Shown here in pieces: positions 1 through 8,714 of a DNA stretch of 64,000 nt. Both the position numbers and the translations under genes were made by a program. The notes below the pieces were generated by a model. The model was not told where the DNA came from. It made no database searches and saw only the letters and a program-made list of their open reading frames with translations. Within the stretch, counting starts at the first letter, position 1. Every line of letters starts with the position of its first letter. Source of the stretch: Archangium gephyra. Lineage in GTDB: Bacteria > Myxococcota > Myxococcia > Myxococcales > Myxococcaceae. The stretch lies in NCBI RefSeq assembly GCF_001027285.1, contig NZ_CP011509.1:8456501-8520500 (forward strand), in the 5' to 3' direction.

Positions 1-1010
1 TCCACGAACAGATTCCGGGCGCGGAGCTGGGGATCCGCCAGCACTTCGTCGCCTTCGAGTACGGGTTCGACACACACATCCGAGCCCGCGAAGCGCTCCG
101 TCCAATACGCCAGGGGATGCTCGGCGAAGATGCGGGAGAACTCCGCCTTCACGCGCGCGCCGGCCTCGCCGGTGTCATACGCCTCCGCGAGCAGGTCCGG
201 CCGTCCCAACACCTGACACACCCCGGCGAGGAACTTGGGCTCCAGCGCGCCCACGGACAGGTAGCGGTCATCGCTCGTGCGGTACAGCCCGTAGCAGGCG
301 AAGCCGCCATTGAGCGTCTCCTTGCCGCGGCGCAAGGGCTGGCCCTGCTCGCCCATGAAGAGCCGCGCGGCCAGGTGCATGTGGAGGAAGGCCGTGGCGC
401 CATCCGTCATGGACACGTCCACGAAGCGGCCCTGTCCGGTGCGCTCGCGCTCGTGCAGCGCCGCCAGGAGGCCCACCAGCGCGAAGAGGCTGCCGCCGCC
501 GATGTCGCCCAGCTGCACGCCGGGGAAGGCCGGTGCGCCGTCCGCCTCGCCGCCGTAGCCGAGCACGCCCGCGCGCGCCGCGTAGTTGAGATCATGCCCC
601 GCCTTGAGCCGGTCCGGCCCCGTCTGCCCGTAGCCGGAGATGGCGCAGTAGACGAGCCGCGGGTTCTCCGCGTGCAGCACGCTCCAGCCCAGGCCCAGCT
701 TGTCCATGACGCCGGGCCGGAAGCTCTCCACCAGCACGTCGTAGCCGCGCACCAGGCGCTTGAAGGCCTCGCGCGCCTCGGGGGCCTTGAGGTCCAACGT
801 CAGCGAGCGCTTGTTGCGGTTGAGCCCGTAGAAGAGCGCGCTCTCGTCGTCGCGCAGCGGGGCCATCTGGCGGAGGTAGTCACCGCCCTGGGGATCCTCG
901 ACCTTGTCCACCGTGGCGCCGAGATCGGCGAGCACCAGCGTGGCGTAGGGGCCGGGCAGAAGACGGGAGAGATCCAGGACCTTGAGTCCGGACAGGGGAA
1001 GCGTGTTCAT
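1..1010 (-). CDS. Type III CoA-transferase (CaiB/BaiF family), 3' end outside window
   Basis: About 336 residues are visible, starting at ATG (complement 1008-1010) and running off the left edge, so the C-terminus is missing. The N-terminus reads MNTLPLSGLKVLDLSRLLPG, followed by GPYATLVLADLGATVDKVE, the hallmark opening of the CaiB/BaiF/alpha-methylacyl-CoA racemase family. These cytosolic enzymes move CoA between acyl groups, or epimerise alpha-methylacyl-CoA, through an aspartyl-CoA intermediate. The candidate Asp lies in the HDLNYAARAGV block, and GQTGPDRLKAGHD matches the family's CoA-site region. The SCP2 and acyl-CoA ligase genes nearby fit a lipid or branched-chain acyl-CoA context. 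Racemase versus transferase cannot be decided from this part. Confidence 0.88.
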   Translation of the reverse strand, partial: MNTLPLSGLKVLDLSRLLPGPYATLVLADLGATVDKVEDPQGGDYLRQMAPLRDDESALFYGLNRNKRSLTLDLKAPEAREAFKRLVRGYDVLVESFRPGVMDKLGLGWSVLHAENPRLVYCAISGYGQTGPDRLKAGHDLNYAARAGVLGYGGEADGAPAFPGVQLGDIGGGSLFALVGLLAALHERERTGQGRFVDVSMTDGATAFLHMHLAARLFMGEQGQPLRRGKETLNGGFACYGLYRTSDDRYLSVGALEPKFLAGVCQVLGRPDLLAEAYDTGEAGARVKAEFSRIFAEHPLAYWTERFAGSDVCVEPVLEGDEVLADPQLRARNLFV

Positions 1011-1121
1011 GGTGGGGGGGTGGGGCTGGGGGGGAGGACAAAAAAGAAGCGGCGCGGCCCCGGAGGAGGAGCACACGCCGCCCGTGGAGCCACGCGCCCG
1101 AGGGCGCGGCTCCGTATGAGA

Positions 1122-1451
1122 CTAGCCGAGCAGCTTCGCCAGCTTCATGGCGAGGCCCATGTCCATCGGCTTGAACTTGAGCTTGCCCTGCATGGCGGCC
1201 ATCTGCGCGTTGAGCTGCTTGGCGCGGATCTTCACGAAGTCGTCGTTGCTGACGGTGACGGTCATCTTCGGGCTGCCCTCGGCGCCCTTGGTCACCCAGC
1301 CCTCGGACTTGGTGCAGTCCAGCGTCCAGGTGCCGCCGTTGTCGCCGGTGATGTTGAAGTGGATGACCGAGTTGATGTCCTTGGCCAGCTCCGGCTTCTC
1401 CTTCAGCACGCCCGGAATGTCGTTCTCGATGATGTCCTGTGCGCTCGCCAT
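1122..1451 (-). CDS. SCP2 sterol-binding domain protein
   Basis: A 109-residue single-domain protein. Its length and motifs fit the SCP2 sterol-transfer family: an amphipathic N-terminal helix, a beta-sheet core with TWTLDCTKSEGWVTKG, the conserved MTVTVSNDDFVKI strand-turn, and a C-terminal KPMDMGLAMKLAKLLG helix that closes the hydrophobic tunnel. There is no signal peptide, so it should be a cytosolic carrier of acyl-CoAs or sterol-like lipids. It starts at ATG behind a purine-rich AAAGGAGAG. It lies about 110 nt upstream of the CoA-transferase on the same strand, and the two may be co-expressed. The ligand cannot be inferred. Confidence 0.88.
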   Translation of the reverse strand: MASAQDIIENDIPGVLKEKPELAKDINSVIHFNITGDNGGTWTLDCTKSEGWVTKGAEGSPKMTVTVSNDDFVKIRAKQLNAQMAAMQGKLKFKPMDMGLAMKLAKLLG

Positions 1452-1550
1452 CGCTCTCTCCTTTGAGGAATTGACTGGTGAATCAACGACCGGGCGGCAC
1501 CGTAATGACGGGGCCCGGGCGGGTCAAGCCGCTGGTGGCTCGCGGGAGGC

Positions 1551-1964
1551 TCAACGTCCGGCGCTGGAGGCCTGGGCCTGGCTGAGCGAGCGCCGGACCA
1601 TGTCCAGCAGATCATTGAGCTCGAAGGGCTTGGCCAGGTGGCCCACCGCGCCAATGTCCGTGGCCTTGCTGCCCACGTTGCGATCCGCGCTGAGGACGAT
1701 GAGGGGGATGCCGGCCACGGAGGGCCGCTGCCGCATGCGCTGGGCGAACTCCCAGCCGTCCATCACCGGCATCATCAAGTCCAGGAGGATGAGCTGGGGC
1801 GGATCCGGCTCGAGCCGCTCCAGGGCCTCCTTGCCATTGCGGGCGCGGCGGATCTCGAAGCCCTCGGCCTCGAGGATCTCCGAGAGGGCCTCGAGGATGT
1901 CCGGGTCGTCATCGACCACCAGCACGACGTTGGACCCCTGGTGCTGAAGATTGGCGGAAGACAG
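1551..1964 (-). CDS. Single-domain response regulator (CheY-like receiver)
   Basis: The receiver domain fills the whole protein. VVLVVDDDPDILEAL gives the acidic pocket, LILLDLMMPVMDGWE carries the phospho-accepting Asp, LIVLSAD the Thr/Ser position, and HLAKPFELNDLL the conserved Lys. No output domain follows. No ATG or GTG lies close to the domain. I place the start at CTG (complement 1962-1964) because AGGAG sits 6 nt upstream of it. A GTG near 2090 would add about 40 residues of unlikely composition. The gene is divergent from the histidine kinase at 2102, its likely partner. Confidence 0.8.
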   Translation of the reverse strand: MSSANLQHQGSNVVLVVDDDPDILEALSEILEAEGFEIRRARNGKEALERLEPDPPQLILLDLMMPVMDGWEFAQRMRQRPSVAGIPLIVLSADRNVGSKATDIGAVGHLAKPFELNDLLDMVRRSLSQAQASSAGR

Positions 1965-2101
1965 GTTCTTCTCCTGAGTGGCGCGCGCCCTCGATTTTCG
2001 CTCAAGGGGCGGGAAGGGGAGGATGAATTCAACCGGCTCGCAGGGCAACGGGGCAGGCTCGTTGCAAAATCGACATTGCCGCCCCACCGTTTTCCTAACC
2101 C

Positions 2102-3126
2102 ATGGACCAGGAGACGGCAGGCGTGAGTCACGAGGGGGAATGGAGGCAGGCGGCGGCCGGAGAGGACGAGCCTGGGTTCGCCATCCTTTCGCGGCGAGGC
2201 CTGGTGCGCGAGGTGGATGGCCGGATGCGGGGCCACCTGGGCGTGGAGCGGCTTCCCGAGAGCGCGGGCTCCCTGGAGGAGTTGCTGGAGGCGGTGGGCT
2301 TCCAGCGGCGGCCGGGCGTGGAGCTCTGGGAGCACGAGGGGCGGCTGGTGCGGGCGGGCGAGAGCCCCCTGGAGGACGGGACACGGCTGGTGTGGACGCA
2401 GCCCGCCGAGGGCGACGAGGAGGTGGTGCGCCGGCGGGTGCGCTACCTGGGGCTCGCCTCCCATGACTTGAGGGGCTCGCTGGCCAACGTGCGCTCGTAC
2501 GCGGCCCTGCTGCTCAATGGCCGCATCCCCCTGGAGCCCAAGGCGAAGCGCGGGCTGGAGACCATCCTGCGCAACACGGACAAGGCCCTGGCCTTCGCCC
2601 AGGACTTCTTCGATGCCAGCCGGGCGGACCTCGGCATGCTGGCCTGCGAGCGGGAGAGGCAGGCGCTCGAGCCCCTGCTCGCCAACGCGGTGGAGCACCA
2701 CCTGGAGGCGGCGGGCACGGCGAGCGTGGCGCTGAGCCTGGAGCTGCCGGGAGGCTCCCTGCCCGAGGTGGAGGTGGACGCGGGCCGTGTACAGCACGCC
2801 GTGGAGGCCTTCATCCGCCACCACCTGCTGCGGGCCCAGCCCGGGGAGCAGCTCCGGATCCGGGCCCGGCCGGACGGAGGGATGCTCCGGGTGGAGGTGC
2901 GGCGGGATGGCGTGCCCCTGACGCAGGAGGAGCTCGCCCTCACCTTCGCACGGGAGGAGCGCGCCTTCCGGGAGAAGAAGCTGGAGGATCCCCTGCGGCT
3001 GGCGCTGGCCCGGCAGGAGGTGGAGGCGCTCGGGGGCTCCGTGGGAGTGACGGCCGACGCGGGGGCACCACGCTCTACCTTACGCTCCCCATCGCCCTCG
3101 CTTCCTCGGCGGGCATGCAGGTCTGA
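2102..3126 (+). pseudogene. Histidine kinase with degenerate ATPase domain and a late single-base frameshift
   Basis: The protein has an N-terminal region without a clear domain and then a dimerisation box, LASHDLRGSLANVRSYAALL, with the phospho-acceptor His. The ATPase half is degenerate: the N-box position reads VQHAVEAFIRHHLL without the Asn, and the glycine boxes are weak. After VTADAG the open frame changes to non-kinase sequence. Adding one G to the G5 run at 3061-3065 restores GGTTLYLTLPIALAS, the normal end of a kinase domain, with a stop at 3124-3126 and 341 residues in all. As written, the open frame runs on through tatA to 3436. It is either a sequence error or a real truncation. 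Divergent partner: the receiver gene at 1551-1964. Confidence 0.75.
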
Positions 3127-3202
3127 GTCCCCCCATCGTCATGCTGGCGACCCGCGCCCCGGGGGGCTATCCTGCCCGGGCCTTTTCCCAAGGGAGTTCG
3201 CG

Positions 3203-3436
3203 ATGGGTCTGAAGATGTCGGAGATTCTGCTGATCATGGCGGTGCTGCTGCTCCTGTTCGGAGCCTCGCGCCTGCCGCAGCTCGGCTCTTCGCTGGGGAG
3301 CGCCATCCGCAACTTCAAGCGCGGCTTCGGTGGCGAGGAGCCCGCGCCCGACGAGAAGAAGCCCACGGGCACGCTCGCCAGCAGCGGCACGGTGGAGAAG
3401 GACGCCACCGCCCGCAGCACCAGCCACCAGGGCTGA
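3203..3436 (+). CDS. tatA: Twin-arginine translocase subunit TatA/E
   Basis: A 77-residue protein with the standard TatA layout: a short N-terminal transmembrane helix (MSEILLIMAVLLLLFGASRLP), the FG hinge, an amphipathic helix LGSSLGSAIRNFKRGF, and a charged low-complexity tail. TatA oligomers form the variable pore that passes folded twin-arginine substrates across the inner membrane. It starts at ATG with AGGGAG 6 nt upstream. It lies in the same frame as the frameshifted kinase upstream, so an uncorrected prediction would fuse the two. No tatB or tatC is visible nearby, so it is a stand-alone copy. Confidence 0.93.
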   Translation: MGLKMSEILLIMAVLLLLFGASRLPQLGSSLGSAIRNFKRGFGGEEPAPDEKKPTGTLASSGTVEKDATARSTSHQG

Positions 3437-3538
3437 GTTTCCGAGCTTCGTTGCGCGCAGCACCACGCCCGCGCCGGTCTCCCCTCCAGGAGAGACGGGC
3501 ACGGGCGTCGTCGCTTGCGGGCCCGGCGCGCGGGCCGC

Positions 3539-5389
3539 TCAGAGTCCGCGATCGTCCTTGTCGTAGAGCCCGTCCAGCACCGCCTTGAACTTCTGGCTGA
3601 CGTGCTTGCGCTTCACCTTGAGGCTCGGTGTCAGCTCGCCCGTCTCCTGGCTGAAGTCCTCCTCCATCACCGCGAAGCGCTTGAGGGTGCTGTAGGACGG
3701 CAGCTCCGCGTTCACCTTGTCGAGCACCTCCTGCACCGCGGCCCGGAGCACCGGCTGGCGGCACAGCTCCGCGTAGCTCCCGGCCTGCACGCCCTTGTCG
3801 GCGAGCAGCTTGCGCGCGGGCTCCTCGGCCACCGTGACGAGCGCCACCAGGTACTTGCGCTTGTCGCCGTGGACCACCGCCTGGCTGATGAGGGGGAACG
3901 TCTTGAGCGTGTTCTCGAGGTTCTGCGGCGAGACGTTCTTGCCGCCCGAGGTGACGATGAGGTCCTTCTTGCGATCGGTGATGGTGACGTAGCCGTCCAC
4001 GTCCACCTCGCCGATGTCCCCGGTGTGGAACCAGCCATTGGCCTCGAGCACCTCGGCGGTGGCCTCCGGGTTCTTGTAGTAGCCCTTCATCACCCCCGGG
4101 CCGTGCAGGAGGATCTCCCCATCCGGGGCGATCTTCACCTCGGTGCCGGGCAGCGGCGGGCCCACGGTGCCAATCTTGATGCGCTCTGGCGGGTTGACGC
4201 AGGAGGCGGCGGACGTCTCGGTGAGGCCGTAGCCCTCCAGCACCTTGTAGCCGAGCAGATCGAAGAACCAGGCGATCTTCCGGGACAGTGGCGCGCCGCC
4301 GGAGACGAACAGGCGCATGTTGCCGCCCAGCTTCTCGTCGAGCGAGGCGCGCACCTTGCTGAACACCAGCTTGCGCGCCAGGGCCAGCCCCACCAGGGCG
4401 GGCTCGCGCCCCTGCGTCTTCGCCTCCACGTACTCCTCGAAGAGCGAGAAGGCCCAACGGAACAGGCGGCCCTTCACGCCGTGCGCGGCGGAGCCGTTGG
4501 CCACCACGCCGTTGTAGACCTTCTCGAAGACGCGCGGCACCGCCGGGAGGATGGTGGGACGCGTCTCCACGAGGTTGCTCAGCAGCTTGTCCGCGGACTC
4601 GGCGAACACCATGCGGAAGCCCATGGCCAGCCACGCGGCCTTCACCACCTGCCCGAAGGAGTGCGCCAGGGGCAGGAACATCAACACCGAATCGGTGGGC
4701 GCCATCGCCCCGACGCCCTTCACCCCGAGGGCCTCGTACGCCCAGTTGCCGTGGGTGAGCAGCACCCCCTTGGGGTCTCCCGTGGTGCCCGAGGTGTAGA
4801 TGATGCAGCACACGTCCTCGGGCTTCATCTCGCGCGCCCGCTCGTCGAAGGACTCGGGGCGGGCGGTGTGCGCCTCGCGGCCCTGCTCCATCAACCGAGC
4901 GAGCGTCAGCTCCGTGTCGCTGGTGCTGGCGCCCTCGAAGAGCACCACCTTGCGCACGCCGGGACACTCCGCGAGCTTCTGCCGCAGGCGGGTGGCGCGG
5001 CCCGCCTGCCTGGGTGTCTGCTCGTCATGGTCCACGAAGACGAGCGACGCCTCGGAGTGGTGGAGGATGTAGCGGGCCTCGTCCGGCGTGTTGGACGCGT
5101 AGATGGGGACGGTGATGGCCTGGGCGGCGGAGATGGCCAGGTCCGTCACCACCCACTGGAGGCTGGTGTCCGCGAAGATGGCCACCCGGTCTCCCGGCTT
5201 CACGCCCTGGGCGAGGAGGCCGGCGGACAGCGCCTGCACGTCCTCCAGGATGCGTCCCCAGGTGACGTCCTCCCAGCGCCCCCCCGTCTTCCAGCTCGCG
5301 GCGACCTTCGTGGGAGACTGCGCCCGTTGGAGCAGCAGCTCGACGAGGTTGCGCGCCTCCGAGGTGGCCAGCCGGTTTTCCGCCCTCAT
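3539..5389 (-). CDS. Long-chain fatty acid--CoA ligase (AMP-forming)
   Basis: An adenylate-forming enzyme of about 616 residues that activates fatty acids through acyl-AMP to acyl-CoA. The P-loop CCIIYTSGTTGDPKG lies near residue 200, GYGLTETSAASC is the A5 motif, and HTGDIGEVDVDGYVTITDRKKD is the A7-A8 hinge. The C-terminal domain carries the SPQNLENTLK helix and a late Lys-rich segment of the FACL/long-chain type. The first in-frame ATG is further upstream, but MRAENRLATSE at 5389 has GGAGAGG 5 nt before it and is preferred. No signal peptide is present, so it acts in the cytosol or at the inner membrane. Chain-length preference cannot be told. Confidence 0.93.
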   Translation of the reverse strand: MRAENRLATSEARNLVELLLQRAQSPTKVAASWKTGGRWEDVTWGRILEDVQALSAGLLAQGVKPGDRVAIFADTSLQWVVTDLAISAAQAITVPIYASNTPDEARYILHHSEASLVFVDHDEQTPRQAGRATRLRQKLAECPGVRKVVLFEGASTSDTELTLARLMEQGREAHTARPESFDERAREMKPEDVCCIIYTSGTTGDPKGVLLTHGNWAYEALGVKGVGAMAPTDSVLMFLPLAHSFGQVVKAAWLAMGFRMVFAESADKLLSNLVETRPTILPAVPRVFEKVYNGVVANGSAAHGVKGRLFRWAFSLFEEYVEAKTQGREPALVGLALARKLVFSKVRASLDEKLGGNMRLFVSGGAPLSRKIAWFFDLLGYKVLEGYGLTETSAASCVNPPERIKIGTVGPPLPGTEVKIAPDGEILLHGPGVMKGYYKNPEATAEVLEANGWFHTGDIGEVDVDGYVTITDRKKDLIVTSGGKNVSPQNLENTLKTFPLISQAVVHGDKRKYLVALVTVAEEPARKLLADKGVQAGSYAELCRQPVLRAAVQEVLDKVNAELPSYSTLKRFAVMEEDFSQETGELTPSLKVKRKHVSQKFKAVLDGLYDKDDRGL

Positions 5390-5603
5390 GTGAGCCTCTC
5401 CTCTCCCCCAGTTCACTTCAGCAACCTGGATGGAGGGGGCCCGCTAGAAATGTGACCGGCCCCCGGCTCCTACACCTGCCTACCCAGCGACGGCTCGGCC
5501 TTCGCGTCCGGGGACCCCCGGAAACGACGAAGGCGGTACCCGGGGTGCACCGCACCGCGAGTACCGCCCGAAGCTGTCGCCGGCATGGTGCCTGTCCCGG
5601 AGG

Positions 5604-6356
5604 TCAGGCGGCGTCGGCGGAAGAGGAGTCCTGCTGCTGCTCCTCGTCCTGATTGAAGGCCGCCAGGTAGCGCTCGAGGAAGTTCTTCGTCTTGAGCTCC
5701 ACCTGCCGCACGCGCTCGCGCGACACGCCCCAGCGCTGGCCCAGCTCCTCCAGCGTGCGCGGCTTGTCCTGCGTGAGCCGCTCCTGGAGGATGTCCCACC
5801 CCAGGTCGCCAATGCGCTTGCGCACCTTGGCCAGCGCCTCCTGCACCTCCTCGTTCTGCTCGCGCGCCAGGAACACCTGCTGAGGCGAGGGGCCCCCGTC
5901 CTCCAGGCGATCCAGGAAGGTCGTCTCGCCTTCCTCGTCGATGCTCGCGTCCAGCGAGAAGTCCGTCATGCTGCCGCGCTCGGCCTCACCGCCGCGCACC
6001 TGGCTGCGGTTGTCCTTGAGGTAGCGGGTGATGTAGGCGCGAATCCACCACACCGCGTAGGTGGCGAACCGCACGTTCTTCTTGGGGTCGAAGTGCTCGA
6101 TGGCCTTCATCAGACCCACATTGCCTTCCTGGATGAGGTCATCCAGCCGGGCACCGCGGTTGGAGAATTTCTTCGCCACCGCCACCACGAAAGCCAGATT
6201 GGACTGCGCGAGCGTCTGTCGCGCCGACTCATCGCCCTTGCGGGCGCGCCCGGCCAGCTCGTACTCCTGCTCTCGGGTCAACTGCGAATGATCCCCGAGG
6301 TGACGCAGGTAGTGCGACAGGCCCTCGGCGCCGTACTTCATCGTCCTGTTCGCCAT
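5604..6356 (-). CDS. RpoH/sigma-32-like alternative sigma factor (myxobacterial SigB/SigC group)
   Basis: A 250-residue sigma-70-family factor without region 1.1. Region 2 is complete: NLAFVVAVAKKFSNRGARLDD, then LIQEGNVGLMKAIEHFDP and FATYAVWWIRAYITRYL for -10 recognition and melting. Region 4 (RTLEELGQRWGVSRERVRQVE) is the helix-turn-helix for the -35 element. Size and the KFSNRG/HFDP signature match sigma-32-like factors, several of which control stress and fruiting-body development in myxobacteria. The start chosen is MANRTMKYG, with GGAG 9 nt upstream. An earlier in-frame ATG at 6431 would add 25 residues that do not resemble the family. The acidic Gln/Glu-rich tail is variable. Confidence 0.9.
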   Translation of the reverse strand: MANRTMKYGAEGLSHYLRHLGDHSQLTREQEYELAGRARKGDESARQTLAQSNLAFVVAVAKKFSNRGARLDDLIQEGNVGLMKAIEHFDPKKNVRFATYAVWWIRAYITRYLKDNRSQVRGGEAERGSMTDFSLDASIDEEGETTFLDRLEDGGPSPQQVFLAREQNEEVQEALAKVRKRIGDLGWDILQERLTQDKPRTLEELGQRWGVSRERVRQVELKTKNFLERYLAAFNQDEEQQQDSSSADAA

Positions 6357-6584
6357 GTTTCGCGTCTCCAGTTCCTCTGTGTGACGGACGCGCTCGCCCC
6401 CCGGTTCCGCGTCCACATCTCTAGGACGCACAACGTGCCGAAGCGTTTCTCATTTCCATTCGGGGATATTTGACCCGCTTACCCTGGCGACAAGCAGACC
6501 TGAGCCCCGTCACGAGCGCGTGACGGCCTGCAGTCCAGGGTGGGAGATGGTTTTTCCCCGAGGAACGAGCGTGCCCGCTGAGGA

Positions 6585-8015
6585 CTAAGAACACTTGGGC
6601 GCGGGAAAGATTTTCTCGGGGTTGAGCATTCCTGAAGGGTCGAAGAAGCCCTTCAACCGGCGCTGCAGCTCCAGCACGGCCTCGGATTGCTCCATGGCCA
6701 GATATTCCCGTTTGGCGTGACCCACCCCATGCTCGCCCGTGATGGTGCCACCCATGGAGACGGTCAGCTCCAACATGCGCCGGATGGCCGTCTCCACGAG
6801 GGCGCGCTGGTACGGGCCCTCGTAGAGGATGTTGGCGTGCAGGTTGCCATCCCCCGCGTGGCCGTACGTGGCCACGAGCAACCCCAGCTCCTCCCCCATT
6901 TTCTTCAAGGCCAGGATGATGTCGGGAATACGGGACCGGGGTACCGCGATGTCCTCCGAGATCTTGTGCGGACGCAGGGAGCGCAAGGCGGTGGACACCA
7001 CCCGGCGCACCGCCCAGAGCTTCTCGCGCTGGGACTCGTCCTGGGCCACGAGCACTTCCCGGGCGCCGTGCTGCTCACAGATTTCACCCAGCCAGGCGAG
7101 CTCGGCGAACAGGCCCTCCTCCATGTTGCCGTCCACCTCGGCGATGACGGCCGAGCCGGCGCCCGCCGGAAAGTTGAAGCCCCTTCCATCCACGGCCTGG
7201 AGCGCCACGTCGTCGATGAGCTCGAGGGTGCGCGGGAGGATGCCGGCCTTCAGCACGGCGGTGATGGCACGTGCGGCGGTGTGCACCGAGTCGAAGATGA
7301 CCAGGGCCGTCTTCACGTGCCGGGGCTTGGGGAGGAGCTGGAGGGTGATCTCCGTGGCCACCCCGAGCGTGCCCTCCGAGCCCACGAAGAGGCCCACCAG
7401 ATCGTAGCCGGCCACGCCCTTGATGGTGCGGCGGCCCACGCGGAGCACCTCGCCGCCAGGCAGCACCCACTCCAGGCCGATGACGTAGTCGCGGGTAACC
7501 CCGTACTTGAGCGCCCGGGGGCCTCCGGCGTTCTCCGCCACGTTGCCCCCCATCGTGCAGAACTCCCACGAGTTGGGGTCCGGCGGATAGAAGAGGCCCT
7601 GCGCCTCCACGGCCTTCATCAGATCGCCCGTGATGACGCCCGGCTGCACCACCGCGGTCAGGTCCTCCCCGGAGACGGAGAGGATGCGGTTCATCCGCTC
7701 CAGGCTCACCGCCACGCCGCCCAGCAGGGGCAGCGCGCCGCCACTCTTGCCACTACGCGCCCCGCAGGGCGTGAAGGGCACCCCGAGCGCCTGGCAGGTG
7801 CGGAACACGGCGGAGACCTGTTCGGTGTTCTCGGGGAAGACCACCAGGTCCGGCGGGTAGACGCCGGAGTCGGACTCGTCCTCGGCGTAGCTCTCCAGGG
7901 TGGCCGCGTCGCGGCGCACCTGGCCTGGGGAGAGCACCTGCTCCAGCGCGGCCTGCGCACGCTCCAGGAGGGCGGGGGAAACTCGGGGGAAGGTATGCTC
8001 CGCGGGCAGGGTCAT
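6585..8015 (-). CDS. FAD-linked oxidase, GlcD / D-lactate dehydrogenase type
   Basis: A 476-residue flavoprotein of the VAO/PCMH fold that oxidises a 2-hydroxy acid such as glycolate, D-lactate or D-2-hydroxyglutarate. The FAD-binding domain shows ALGVPFTPCGARSGKSGGA, NAGGPRALKYGVTRDYVIG and GLFVGSEGTLGVATEITL. The C-terminal substrate domain ends with the diagnostic GEHGVGHAKREYL. An in-frame TTG lies upstream at 8054, but ATG at 8015 (MTLPAEH) has GGAG at 8 nt and is preferred. It stands 48 nt behind the FolE-like gene on the same strand. The substrate cannot be assigned. Confidence 0.9.
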   Translation of the reverse strand: MTLPAEHTFPRVSPALLERAQAALEQVLSPGQVRRDAATLESYAEDESDSGVYPPDLVVFPENTEQVSAVFRTCQALGVPFTPCGARSGKSGGALPLLGGVAVSLERMNRILSVSGEDLTAVVQPGVITGDLMKAVEAQGLFYPPDPNSWEFCTMGGNVAENAGGPRALKYGVTRDYVIGLEWVLPGGEVLRVGRRTIKGVAGYDLVGLFVGSEGTLGVATEITLQLLPKPRHVKTALVIFDSVHTAARAITAVLKAGILPRTLELIDDVALQAVDGRGFNFPAGAGSAVIAEVDGNMEEGLFAELAWLGEICEQHGAREVLVAQDESQREKLWAVRRVVSTALRSLRPHKISEDIAVPRSRIPDIILALKKMGEELGLLVATYGHAGDGNLHANILYEGPYQRALVETAIRRMLELTVSMGGTITGEHGVGHAKREYLAMEQSEAVLELQRRLKGFFDPSGMLNPEKIFPAPKCS

Positions 8016-8063
8016 CCGGACGGCTCCACTCGACTGCGCATCACTCCAACTCAACGCCCCAAC

Positions 8064-8645
8064 TCAACGCCGCATGGTGCCCAGGCGCGTCCACAGCTCA
8101 CGGCGCAGGGCTCCGTCCTTGCGCAGCTGGCCCTCGTAGGCCTCCGAGTGCGTCCGGGCATCGCGCTGCCGGTCCCCCCGGATGCGCAGGCAGGACTGCT
8201 CCGCCTCGATGATGCAGGCGGTGGCCGGGCTCTTCAGCACGCGCGCCAGCGACGAGGCCACCGCGCGCGCCAGGTCCTCCTGGAGGATGAGCCGGTGCGC
8301 GAAGCAGTCCACCAGCGCGCCCAGCCGGCCGAAGCCCACCACCCGCGAGCGCGGCACGTAGGCCACGTGCGCCCGGCCCTCGAAGGGCAACAGGTGGTGC
8401 GGGCACATGGACTGGAAGCGCAGATCCGTCACCACCACCAACTCCCCGGACGAGTCCGGCGGTCCCGGGAACGTCTCCCCCAGCGCCTCCTCCGGCGTGC
8501 GCCCGTAGCCATCGAGGAATTGACCCCAGGCCTCGGCCACCCGCTCCGGTGTCCCCACGAGGTTGGGATCGCTCTCCAGGGGCAGGCCCGCCGCGCGCAA
8601 GAAGTCCCGGACAGCCGCGGCCATGGCCTCCCGGTCGGGTTTCAC
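8064..8645 (-). CDS. GTP cyclohydrolase I family protein (FolE-like, altered active site)
   Basis: About 193 residues with the tunnelling fold of GTP cyclohydrolase I, which makes dihydroneopterin triphosphate from GTP for folate and pterin synthesis. The zinc and active-site segment reads FQSMCPHHLLPFEGRAHVAYVP, which keeps the Cys and both His but has Pro where Glu is usual. The second catalytic block reads EAEQSCLRIRG: the second zinc Cys is kept, but the His expected two residues before it is Gln. The end (THSEAYEGQLRKDGALRREL) follows the family. GTG at 8645 has AGGAG 8 nt upstream; an in-frame ATG at 8681 would add 12 residues. It may be a paralogue with changed activity. Confidence 0.85.
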   Translation of the reverse strand: MKPDREAMAAAVRDFLRAAGLPLESDPNLVGTPERVAEAWGQFLDGYGRTPEEALGETFPGPPDSSGELVVVTDLRFQSMCPHHLLPFEGRAHVAYVPRSRVVGFGRLGALVDCFAHRLILQEDLARAVASSLARVLKSPATACIIEAEQSCLRIRGDRQRDARTHSEAYEGQLRKDGALRRELWTRLGTMRR

Positions 8646-8714
8646 GGGCGGAGCTCCTCGCGTCCTTCGAGCTGCGGCCATTGTGCGTGTCTTCCTCGTT
8701 GCCTGGTCGGTACC

